Assembly (NCBI GenBank): GCA_934317185.1
Contig: CAKREJ010000066.1
Coordinates: 1-8,451, forward strand
From: an uncultured Anaerobutyricum sp.
GTDB lineage: Bacteria > Bacillota > Clostridia > Lachnospirales > Lachnospiraceae
Direction: 5' to 3'
Length of the DNA stretch: 8,451 bases
Shown here piece by piece: positions 1 through 6,092 of the stretch (positions are counted from its first letter, which is position 1; each line of letters opens with the position of its first letter). The notes beneath the pieces were generated by a model that saw nothing but the letters and a program-made list of their open reading frames with translations, did no database searches and was not told where the DNA came from. A program made the position numbers and the translations under genes.

Positions 1-1
1 T

Positions 2-295
2 TTACTTTCCTCTTATGAAATTCCTAAAGGAGAGGATAAAAGTACATTTTCTTATGATTCAATGAAAGTGGTAGATTACAGTGAATTGAAAAAATCAGAA
101 AAATTCACTCCGGCACTTTACCGTAAAAAGGATGGTGCCTGGGAAGGCGGCAGTACAAGTCAGTTCTCACCGGTTATGATCTTTAGATTATGGGAACGCT
201 TCTCTGATGTATGTCTGGAAGTATCTGAGAGTATAGAGGTTAACGGAAAGAGAACATTCGGATATGATGATCCGATTATTTACAAACGAGTATAA
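2..295 (+). CDS. 3' end of an unrecognised protein-coding gene (5' partial)
   Basis: The frame is open from the left edge of the window to a TAA at 293-295, giving 97 visible residues. An internal ATG at 62 has no good ribosome binding site at the right spacing, and the frame continues upstream of it (LLSSYEIPKGEDKSTF...), so this is most likely the C-terminus of a longer gene that starts outside the window. The visible part is soluble and rich in charged and aromatic residues (for example FRLWERFSDVCLEVSESIEV and a C-terminal FGYDDPIIYKRV). It has no membrane segment and no motif I recognise. A strong hairpin terminator follows 25 bases after the stop, as expected for the last gene of a transcription unit. 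I assign no function. A short stand-alone protein starting at 62 is the less likely alternative. Confidence 0.55.
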   Translation, partial: LLSSYEIPKGEDKSTFSYDSMKVVDYSELKKSEKFTPALYRKKDGAWEGGSTSQFSPVMIFRLWERFSDVCLEVSESIEVNGKRTFGYDDPIIYKRV

Positions 296-319
296 AACAT
301 ATTTTTACTTTAGCATCAA

Positions 320-364
320 AAAAGAAAAGGTAAGCAATCAAAAGAGATTGTAACCTTTTCTTTT
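320..364. terminator. Long hairpin terminator between convergent genes, probably bidirectional
   Basis: AAAAGAAAAGGT (320-331) pairs with ACCTTTTCTTTT (353-364). An inner CAATC (335-339) pairs with GATTG (346-350) around a six-base loop, with a small internal bulge between the two helices. The A-rich left arm and T-rich right arm supply a U tract in either direction. It can therefore end the + strand gene stopping at 295 and the - strand degV gene stopping at 381. Confidence 0.85.
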
Positions 365-380
365 ATATTATCTAATTATA

Positions 381-1244
381 TTATCTAAAGCTGATTCCAA
401 TTCCGATAGCCCCCGGCCCTGTGTGAACGCTGACGCTTGCAGAAAGTGGAGAATAGAAAACATCATAGTCAGGGAATCGTTTCTTTAATAATTCTATCCA
501 TTCTTCCTGTTCAGCCTTGCTAAGACCGGCACCGGCAGCTCCAATATGAAGTTTAGACATATCTTTGTCTGCAAATCTTTTTTCCAGATCGGATTGAATT
601 GCCTTTATCATTTTTTCCTGTGCTTTTTTCATGGAGCCACGGGACTTGGCATAAGAATCAAGTTTTTCACCCTGAATTGTTAAGATTGGTTTAATTGAAA
701 GAACGGTTCCAAGCAGAGCAGCAGCAGGTGTAATGCGGCCTCCTTTTTTCAGGTATTCCAGTGTATTTACAGTAACGTAGATGCTTGAATTATAAGCATC
801 GGCTTCTAAAAATTCCTTTATTTCCTTTGCAGAAACCCCTGCATTGGCCATGTCTCTTGCCTGAAGAACAGATTCATACATTGTAACAGATATTCTGTGA
901 TTATCAACAACCTCTACCTTGCCGTCATAGTCCTGTGCATATGCGGTAGCGGCAGCACAGGAATTAGAAAGACCGCTTGACATTGGGATATAGACAAGCT
1001 CGTCATATCCGGAATCTAGAAGCTGATCCCATAAATCCATTACATCACCGGGAGATGGCTGAGAAGTGGTAATATGTTTGTCACTGGAGAGAGCAGTAAA
1101 GAAATCTTCTTCACTGATAGTATCTCCTTCATAGAAAATCTCTTCATCAATAATTACAGGCATATGTATCACATATATGCCCCATTCTTTAGCGAGTTCC
1201 TTTGTGATACCGCTGTTTGTATCAGTTATAATAGCTGTACGCAT
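381..1244 (-). CDS. DegV family protein (FakB-like fatty acid-binding protein)
   Basis: This 287-residue protein matches the usual DegV length of about 280. It carries the family signatures in order: the N-terminal ITDTNSGI (about 6-13), TTSQPSPGD (59-67), SSGLSNS (89-95), the GGRI segment (168-171), SIKPIL (183-188), and a C-terminal HTGPGAIGI (274-282). In studied Firmicute FakB proteins the equivalent Thr/Ser, Ser, Arg and His residues hold the fatty-acid carboxylate so that FakA can phosphorylate the lipid. All appear to be present here (T60, the SSGLS serine, R170, H274). The frame stays open to an ATG at 1424, but the start at 1244 is preferred because AAGGAG lies six bases upstream and MRTAIITDTNSG is the canonical DegV N-terminus. 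No fakA is in the window, so the lipid specificity and kinase partner are inferred. The gene is transcribed divergently from the binding-protein/cyclase operon. Confidence 0.93.
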   Translation of the reverse strand: MRTAIITDTNSGITKELAKEWGIYVIHMPVIIDEEIFYEGDTISEEDFFTALSSDKHITTSQPSPGDVMDLWDQLLDSGYDELVYIPMSSGLSNSCAAATAYAQDYDGKVEVVDNHRISVTMYESVLQARDMANAGVSAKEIKEFLEADAYNSSIYVTVNTLEYLKKGGRITPAAALLGTVLSIKPILTIQGEKLDSYAKSRGSMKKAQEKMIKAIQSDLEKRFADKDMSKLHIGAAGAGLSKAEQEEWIELLKKRFPDYDVFYSPLSASVSVHTGPGAIGIGISFR

Positions 1245-1288
1245 AATAATCTCCTTTTTGTAACATAAATATAGATTAAAAAGAGCAA
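1226..1288 (-). other. Possible 20-codon leader peptide overlapping the degV-family start
   Basis: On the - strand a second strong ribosome binding site (GAAGGAG) is followed, six bases later, by a TTG at 1288. The frame reads LLFLIYIYVTKRRLLCVQLL and stops at 1226, inside degV and in a different frame. It runs through the degV ribosome binding site, so its translation could affect degV initiation. A TTG start and a 20-residue length make this speculative; the AGGAG match could be chance in purine-rich leader DNA. Confidence 0.2.
1251..1256 (-). promoter_or_regulatory. Ribosome binding site fixing the degV-family start
   Basis: On the - strand AAGGAG lies six bases before the ATG at 1244. 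No comparable site precedes the in-frame ATG at 1424, which argues against the 60-codon N-terminal extension. Confidence 0.85.
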
Positions 1289-1361
1289 ATAAATCTCCTT
1301 CTGTGATATAGAAAATATAAATAGTTTCAAGAAAGCACAGGCATTCTTGCTGCAAGATGTG

Positions 1362-1400
1362 TATCATGTAATGCATGACATATTTCTGCTGTACATGATA
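1362..1400. repeat. Inverted repeat TATCATGTA ... TACATGATA spanning a promoter
   Basis: Perfect 9-bp arms at 1362-1370 and 1392-1400 are separated by 21 bases, so the arm centres are 30 bp apart (about three helical turns). Between them lies ATGTAATGCATGACAT (1366-1381), an imperfect 16-bp palindrome with one mismatched pair. The right arm overlaps the TATAAT box and the inner palindrome overlaps the -35. This looks like an operator, but the binding protein is unknown. Confidence 0.5.
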
Positions 1401-1404
1401 TAAT
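1375..1404 (+). promoter_or_regulatory. Candidate sigma-A promoter (ATGACA-N18-TATAAT) pointing toward the binding-protein operon
   Basis: ATGACA (1375-1380) matches the -35 consensus at five of six positions, and TATAAT (1399-1404) is a perfect -10, with an 18-base spacer. The promoter lies inside a pair of inverted repeats (1362-1370 and 1392-1400), and its -35 is covered by an imperfect palindrome (1366-1381), so it looks repressible. If used, it would give a leader of about 280 bases before the ATG at 1693. Confidence 0.5.
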
Positions 1405-1473
1405 GCTGTCATAAAGTGTAACATTAAATAAAAAGCTTTTCAACATGGATTATTAAAAATCTGTCTATATTAT

Positions 1474-1502
1474 TCGACAAAATCCCTTATATATGATACT
1501 AT
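1474..1502 (+). promoter_or_regulatory. Candidate extended -10 promoter of the binding-protein/cyclase operon
   Basis: TCGACA (1474-1479) is followed after 17 bases by TACTAT (1497-1502), with a TGA extension directly before the -10 (TG at 1494-1495). The three most conserved -10 positions (first T, A, last T) are kept. It is the promoter nearest the operon and would give a leader of about 180 bases to the ATG at 1693. Confidence 0.45.
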
Positions 1503-1692
1503 AAAAGAGGCAATACACCAAAATGGTATATGTGAGAACTGAGGTATACCTTTATGATTTTTATACAAATATTTCCGAAATCAGGGAAGCAGTTCAAATA
1601 TGATTATTTGGATGTTTCCTTTTTTATTGGAGAAATCTAAAAAAGAAAAAGGAGAAAGATATCAAAAGAATAGTGGGATATCGGGGGAAAAT

Positions 1693-2784
1693 ATGAGGTT
1701 ACAGGTATTTAAAAATCAATTTGGTAAAAAAGATGTAAAATACAAACGGACCAATATATGCGTAGTTATAATACTTATAGTTGTTTCGGTTTTGTCATGT
1801 GTTTACTTAAAGCATTCCGTTTCAGAGAAAAATTCGAAAGCGGCAGCATCAGGAGAGGAGGCTGTAGTAAAATATAGCTGTATTTCTAAGCCGGAAAGCA
1901 AAAAGAAGATTTATGTTATTTTGAAAAATTATCATGGAGATTACTGGAAGACAGTAATTAAAGCGATAAAAAAAGCCGCAAAAGAAATAGATGCTTCCGT
2001 TTATCTTGGAGGAATTGACAATGAGACAGATATTTCCGGGCAGATTGCTTTGATGAATGAAGCGATGGAACAGGGAGCAGATGGAATTTTGCTTGCACCT
2101 GCGAATTCTACAGAAATGGCAGACAGTTGTGCGAAGGCCAGAAAGGATAACATTCCGGTGGTGTTGATTGATTCTGCTATCAACAGCATAGAATTTGATG
2201 CCTGTTATATGACAGATAATATGGAAGCGGGAAAGATGGCGGCGAAGGCAATGCTGGAGCTGTTGAAGAAGCAGAGGAATTCTGTAGTAAAGCCTTTGGA
2301 AGTGGGGATTTTATTATCGACAGATACTTCTCAGGCAATGGTGAACCGGATATCCGGTTTTTTAGAATACTGGGCTAATTATGCACCGAGACGTTGGACG
2401 GTCGCCAAAGATATTTTTTTTAATGGTGGAGATGTTGAAAAAGCACAGTTGGATGCATCAGAATTATTGAAGAAAAATAAAAAGCTAAAGGGGTTGTTCG
2501 GGTGTAATAATACATCTACGATCGGGATTACAAACACTATTTTAAAAAAGAAAAGAACAGATATTGTCATGGTTGGTTTTGATCTGGCAGAAGAGACAAA
2601 ACAATTTATTCAAAATCCGGACTATCAGGGAGTATCTCTTATGCAGAGACAGTATCAGATGGCATATGAAGGGGCGAAGGCTTTAGATTTACTAATAAAA
2701 GGGGAGAAGTTGGAGAAAAAATATTTTGATACCGGAATTATCTTAATTACATCCGAGTATCTTACGGAGAAGGGTACCTCATGA
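1693..2784 (+). CDS. Membrane-anchored type I periplasmic (sugar-type) substrate-binding protein, probable sensor subunit
   Basis: The protein has 363 residues from this start. A basic N-terminus of about 21 residues is followed by one hydrophobic segment (ICVVIILIVVSVLSCVYL), then a short linker and a RbsB-like Peripla_BP_4 domain. Fold markers in order are KIYVILKNYHGDYW (strand 1 and ligand loop), QGADGILLAPANS, IPVVLIDS, NRISGF, GLFGCNNTSTIGI, MVGFDLAEE and LMQRQYQMAYEG. The Asp, Arg, Asn, Asp and Gln that line ribose-type pockets have counterparts, but the Arg after the IPVVLID Asp is Ser here, so ribose is unlikely. VLSC just fits a loose lipobox, so it could be a lipoprotein or a signal-anchor protein. 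The start at 1693 follows GGGGGA at five-base spacing; an ATG at 1600 in frame would add 31 residues behind a poorly spaced site. No ABC permease or ATPase is adjacent. Its stop overlaps the next gene (ATGA), implying coupled translation with the cyclase and a receptor role. Confidence 0.82.
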   Translation: MRLQVFKNQFGKKDVKYKRTNICVVIILIVVSVLSCVYLKHSVSEKNSKAAASGEEAVVKYSCISKPESKKKIYVILKNYHGDYWKTVIKAIKKAAKEIDASVYLGGIDNETDISGQIALMNEAMEQGADGILLAPANSTEMADSCAKARKDNIPVVLIDSAINSIEFDACYMTDNMEAGKMAAKAMLELLKKQRNSVVKPLEVGILLSTDTSQAMVNRISGFLEYWANYAPRRWTVAKDIFFNGGDVEKAQLDASELLKKNKKLKGLFGCNNTSTIGITNTILKKKRTDIVMVGFDLAEETKQFIQNPDYQGVSLMQRQYQMAYEGAKALDLLIKGEKLEKKYFDTGIILITSEYLTEKGTS

Positions 2785-4232
2785 AAGAGAGAAGAAAAAG
2801 TGGGAAGACGAAAAAGCTGTTGTTTATTTTGTATTTGACGGTGTGCCTGGCAATTATCGTACTGGCATATTTTCATTTAAGTAAAATCGCACGAGATTAT
2901 AATACACAGCATTTGGAGTTGATTACAGGGTTATATGCAGAGAAGATGAATGAAACGATGGAATATCTTCAGGATTATGCAGAGGAAGATGTAAAACTGA
3001 TTCGGGAAATGCAAGATAAAAATTGGGATAATCTTCAAAAGAAGCTGGAAAAGAATCTGAATCAGGAAATGTTTTGTAATGTGGGATTTATTTTAAATGA
3101 CGGAAAAATATATGGAAATAAATGTGCAGTGGAGGATATAAAAAAGAAGAGGCTTGCTGAGGAGGCATTGAAGTCGGAGGTGTCTTTTGATTCCGACCCA
3201 TATCAGTCCAGTCAGACTGGAAATATGATCATGACGGTTTTTGTACCGGTTGTGGATAATTCACAGATACATACACTTTATCTATCTATTATGATAGAAC
3301 AGCTTAGGCAGTTAGGAATCTATGATCTTTTAGAAGGGAAAATCAGTGTACATTTGTTAAAGGCAGATTCGGAAAATTATATTACCTGTATCGGTAGTGA
3401 CAGTGAAAATATAGCAGGAGGCTGGAATAATCTTTTATTACAACAGAAATATTTTGAATACGATGAAGACTACTCCTACGAACAGTGGGTAAAAGAGATG
3501 CGTCGGGGTAAGAAAGAAGGCAGGTTTACCGCAAAGATAAAAGGAGAGGAATCCACAATTTCATACCGGACGATTACCGGTATGCCCGGATGGTATATTG
3601 TGTCAGAATTGACCAATAAAAATGTTTCTAATATTACGCAGCATTTTTCTGCCTGGGGTGGAGTTTATGCCAGTGTATTGGTAGGATTGACTATTTTGTA
3701 TATGTTAACCATTGTTTTGTGGGAAAGGAAAGATAAAAAGCGTTATATTGGTTTATCAAGTACAGATGCACTGACCGGAATACTAAATCGCAGAGCTTTT
3801 CAGATTGCTTTGGAAGAAGAGCTTCGGAAAAAACGATCCGGGGTATTTATCTTTGTTGATGTAGACAACTTTAAACTTTATAATGATAAATATGGTCATA
3901 ATAACGGGGATCTTTGTCTGAAATATTTTGCAAGGAAGATGTGTCAGTGTTTTCCTAAAGATAGCATACTCGGACGTTACGGCGGAGATGAGTTTGTGAT
4001 TTATCTGAAGAATGCTACAAGAGAAAAGGCCTGTGATTATATGGAATATTTTCAGAAAAAAATCTCGTATCTTATTTTACCGACAGGAAAGGAGATAGCG
4101 TTATCGGCCAGTGCAGGAGGAGCTGTATTTCCGGAACAGGGTGAGGACTTTATATCCTTGTGCAGAAGTGCGGATGCTGCCCTTTATGATGTGAAACAAA
4201 ATGGAAAAGCAGCCTTCAAAATAAAAGAATAG
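2781..4232 (+). CDS. Membrane diguanylate cyclase with extracellular dCache-like sensor and GGDEF domain
   Basis: This 483-residue protein has a basic N-terminus, TM1 at about 13-33, an extracellular region at about 34-290, TM2 at about 293-313, and a cytoplasmic GGDEF domain at about 322-483. The sensor region has an early helical part, a PVVDN segment and a late GMPGWYIVSEL motif typical of dCache domains. The catalytic domain looks intact: STDALTGILNRRAF (328-340), metal-binding DVD (360-362), FKLYND and YGHNNGD (364-377), and RYGGDEF (399-405). It should make c-di-GMP from two GTP as a dimer. The RxxD inhibitory site expected six to nine residues before GGDEF reads PKDS, so product inhibition through that site is not expected. 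There is no EAL or HD-GYP domain. The ATG lies inside the binding-protein stop codon (4-bp overlap). The binding protein is the likely extracellular partner, comparable in layout to the XylFII-LytS pair of clostridia. Confidence 0.92.
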   Translation: MKERRKSGKTKKLLFILYLTVCLAIIVLAYFHLSKIARDYNTQHLELITGLYAEKMNETMEYLQDYAEEDVKLIREMQDKNWDNLQKKLEKNLNQEMFCNVGFILNDGKIYGNKCAVEDIKKKRLAEEALKSEVSFDSDPYQSSQTGNMIMTVFVPVVDNSQIHTLYLSIMIEQLRQLGIYDLLEGKISVHLLKADSENYITCIGSDSENIAGGWNNLLLQQKYFEYDEDYSYEQWVKEMRRGKKEGRFTAKIKGEESTISYRTITGMPGWYIVSELTNKNVSNITQHFSAWGGVYASVLVGLTILYMLTIVLWERKDKKRYIGLSSTDALTGILNRRAFQIALEEELRKKRSGVFIFVDVDNFKLYNDKYGHNNGDLCLKYFARKMCQCFPKDSILGRYGGDEFVIYLKNATREKACDYMEYFQKKISYLILPTGKEIALSASAGGAVFPEQGEDFISLCRSADAALYDVKQNGKAAFKIKE

Positions 4233-4250
4233 AAATTTATATAAAAATAA

Positions 4251-4266
4251 AGGAGTAACAACGTTG
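4251..4266 (+). promoter_or_regulatory. AGGAG ribosome binding site and TTG start of the sodium-dependent transporter
   Basis: AGGAG at 4251-4255 lies eight bases before TTG (4264-4266). No ATG or GTG in frame lies close by and upstream of the family's first membrane segment, so TTG is the start. Only 31 bases separate the cyclase stop from this start, and there is no terminator, so the transporter is probably co-transcribed with the receptor genes. Confidence 0.75.
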
Positions 4267-5616
4267 AAAAAGAGTTCAGTAAAAAGTAAGAGTAAAAACA
4301 GCAGAGAAGCGTTTAACAGCAGATGGGGATTCATCCTTGCCTGTATTGGTTCCGCAGTAGGTATGGGGAATATATGGATGTTTTCTACCAGAGTTTCTCT
4401 CTATGGAGGAGGTTCATTTTTAATTCCGTATTTTATTTTCGTTGTTTTGATCGGAGCGACAGGTGTTATAGGAGAGATGAGTCTTGGACGGGCAGCAAGA
4501 TCCGGACCTATTGATGCTTTTGGTATGATCTGTGAGCAAAAGGGAAAGAGAAAGCCTGGGGAAGCTCTTGGAATGATTCCGGTACTTGGTTCTCTTGCGA
4601 TGGCAATTGGCTATACGGTAGTTATGGGCTGGATTTTAAAGTATGCCGTTGGAACATTTACCGGATCAACGCTCGCCCCGAAGAGCATAGAGGATTTTGG
4701 CGGTCGTTTTGGCAGTATGGCATCTGCATTTGGTAATAATGTATGGCAGATTCTTGCATTGATCATATGTATGGCGATTTTAATGTTTGGTGTAGGTAAG
4801 GGTATTGAAAATGCAAATAAAATATTGATGCCGATATTTTTTATATTGTTTGTTATTCTTGGGATATATGTGTTCTTCCAGCCTGGAGCATCTGAAGGAT
4901 ACCATTATATTTTCCGTGTAGATAAGGCAGCACTGCTAAATCCGCAAACGTGGATATTTGCACTTGGACAGGCATTTTTCTCTCTTTCTGTTGCTGGGAA
5001 CGGAACATTAATCTACGGTTCCTATCTTTCTGATGAAGAAGACATTCCGGCATCAGCAGGAAGAGTTGCATTTTTTGATACATTAGCAGCAATGCTTGCG
5101 GCACTTGTTATTATTCCTGCAATGGCAACGACAGGAGCACAGCTTAATCAGGGAGGACCGGGTCTGCTCTTTATCTATTTACCAAATCTTATAAAATCAA
5201 TGCCGGGAAGTACATTAATCGCAATGATTTTCTTTGTAGCAGTACTATTTGCCGGGATGACTTCATTAATTAATCTTTATGAAGCTCCAATTGCTACGGT
5301 ACAGGAAAAATTGCATATCGGCAGGAAAGGTGCCTGTCTTATTATTGCAGTGATCGGAGTGATCGCATCCCTTCTTATTCAGGGAATCGTATCCGGCTGG
5401 ATGGATATCTTATCTATTTATATTTGTCCGCTTGGAGCAGGACTTGCCGGAATTATGTTTTTCTGGGTAGCCGGAAAAAGATATGTAGAAGCACAGGTTA
5501 ATAAAGGAAGAAAAAACAAATTTACAGAATTATATTTTCCTGTATGTAAATATATTTATGTACCGATATGTATTTTAGTTCTTATATTAGGAATCGCACT
5601 TGGTGGAATTGGATGA
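4264..5616 (+). CDS. Sodium-dependent transporter, NSS/SNF family (LeuT fold), probable amino acid importer
   Basis: This 450-residue integral membrane protein has at least ten hydrophobic helices, as expected for bacterial NSS members. The family signature covers TM1-TM2: RWGFILACIGSAVGMGNIW (20-38), GGGSFLIPYF (48-57) and GEMSLGR (70-76). The unwound TM6 region is AFFSLSVAGNGTLIYGSYLS (237-256). A31 and N36 correspond to sodium-1 ligands of LeuT. Two departures stand out. The external-gate Arg of the usual WRFP motif is Met (W38-M39-F40, then S-T), and the LeuT GF pair in TM6 is AG (A244, G245), which removes a large pocket residue. The family takes up amino acids or similar solutes with sodium. 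Placement before serine dehydratase makes serine a reasonable but unproven substrate. A 79-base gap containing only a short hairpin (GTGC/GCAC, 5665-5677) separates it from the HPr-like gene. Confidence 0.92.
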   Translation: MKKSSVKSKSKNSREAFNSRWGFILACIGSAVGMGNIWMFSTRVSLYGGGSFLIPYFIFVVLIGATGVIGEMSLGRAARSGPIDAFGMICEQKGKRKPGEALGMIPVLGSLAMAIGYTVVMGWILKYAVGTFTGSTLAPKSIEDFGGRFGSMASAFGNNVWQILALIICMAILMFGVGKGIENANKILMPIFFILFVILGIYVFFQPGASEGYHYIFRVDKAALLNPQTWIFALGQAFFSLSVAGNGTLIYGSYLSDEEDIPASAGRVAFFDTLAAMLAALVIIPAMATTGAQLNQGGPGLLFIYLPNLIKSMPGSTLIAMIFFVAVLFAGMTSLINLYEAPIATVQEKLHIGRKGACLIIAVIGVIASLLIQGIVSGWMDILSIYICPLGAGLAGIMFFWVAGKRYVEAQVNKGRKNKFTELYFPVCKYIYVPICILVLILGIALGGIG

Positions 5617-5695
5617 TGTAAATTACGAGGCGTTTTTGAAAAGATAAATCAATGTATGGGAAAGGTGCGAAAAGCACAAATTATGGAGAGAAAGT

Positions 5696-5953
5696 ATGAG
5701 AAGGTTCAGTTATACAATTAAAGAAGAACAGGGAATTCATGCCCGGCCGGCTTCTTTTCTTATTCAGGAAGCCAGAACTTATGAAAGCCGGATTACGATT
5801 CGGGTAAAAGGAAAAGAAGCGGATGCATCGAATATCATTGCGGTAATGGCATTAGATGTTATGTGCGGGCAGAGAGTAGAAGTAGAGATATGTGGAACGG
5901 ACGAGGGAGTAGCATATCGGGGCATGAAAAAATTTTTTGAAGAAAATTTATAA
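5696..5953 (+). CDS. HPr family phosphocarrier protein lacking the regulatory Ser46
   Basis: At 85 residues this is close to the 87-88 of standard HPr. The active-site motif is GIHARPAS with the phosphorylatable His exactly at position 15, so enzyme I could phosphorylate it. The second HPr signature, normally KSIMGVMSL around Ser46, reads SNIIAVMAL here: position 46 is Asn and position 45 is Ser. HPr kinase/phosphorylase should therefore not be able to make the Ser46-phosphate form that drives CcpA catabolite repression in Firmicutes. It is probably a paralogue used for a local task rather than the main ptsH; no ptsI or EII gene is nearby. The start is supported by GGAG seven bases upstream (5685-5688). 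It lies between a transporter and serine dehydratase, which suggests a link between PEP/pyruvate status and amino-acid use; that link is inference. Confidence 0.9.
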   Translation: MRRFSYTIKEEQGIHARPASFLIQEARTYESRITIRVKGKEADASNIIAVMALDVMCGQRVEVEICGTDEGVAYRGMKKFFEENL

Positions 5954-6092
5954 AAAAATTTGTTTTTGTCAGGAAAAACAGAAATGCTATTTACCGATTG
6001 CCGGACAGATGCTATATTAAATCTTTAATAAGAGAGCTTGTATGAGATATTAAAATCATAGTTCATTTTCAGAGAAATATAAGGAGAGGTTT
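5954..6092 (+). other. Intergenic region upstream of sdaAB with a promoter and direct repeats
   Basis: The 139 bases hold a weak AT hairpin just after the HPr-like stop (TGTTTTT 5961-5967 with AAAAACA 5974-5980, no U tract), two copies of ATGCTAT (5984-5990 and 6009-6015), and a promoter-like sequence. No clear intrinsic terminator is seen, so read-through from upstream genes remains possible. Confidence 0.5.
5990..6018 (+). promoter_or_regulatory. Candidate promoter for sdaAB-sdaAA (TTTACC-N17-TATATT with TG extension)
   Basis: TTTACC (5990-5995) and TATATT (6013-6018) are 17 bases apart, and TGC directly precedes the -10. Each half of the promoter overlaps one copy of the direct repeat ATGCTAT, spaced 25 bp start to start, which could be regulator half-sites. 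This would let the dehydratase be expressed separately from the receptor and transporter. Confidence 0.5.

Larger units (their letters stand above)
1245..1692. other. Divergent control region between the degV-family gene and the binding-protein operon
   Basis: This non-coding stretch of about 450 bases is very AT-rich. Reading left to right it contains the degV leader with two AGGAG sites on the - strand, a candidate + strand promoter overlapped by inverted repeats (1362-1404), a 10-bp palindrome AAAAGCTTTT (1431-1440), a second candidate + strand promoter (1474-1502), and a short hairpin with GGTATA/TATACC arms (1525-1550). It ends in an AG-rich segment that is open in the binding-protein frame from 1600. 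I see no consensus c-di-GMP-I riboswitch core and no tRNA. I could not find a convincing degV promoter; the best - strand -35-like box (TTGAAA, 1325-1330) has no well-spaced -10. Confidence 0.6.

Noticed and set aside
1245..1424. 60-codon in-frame N-terminal extension of the DegV-family protein
   Set aside because: It has no ribosome binding site before the ATG at 1424, overlaps a promoter-like region, and precedes the canonical DegV N-terminus, which has its own ideal AAGGAG.
1503..1692. c-di-GMP riboswitch in the leader upstream of the cyclase operon
   Set aside because: The conserved GEMM-I core and tetraloop-receptor elements are not present by eye.
2414..2421. Run of eight T in the binding-protein gene as a phase-variation tract
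   Set aside because: Short A/T runs are common in this AT-rich DNA, and the tract encodes ordinary fold residues (DIFFNG); nothing suggests slippage control.
5961..5980. Intrinsic terminator after the HPr-like gene
   Set aside because: The TGTTTTT/AAAAACA stem is almost all A-T pairs and is not followed by a T run, so it would be very weak.
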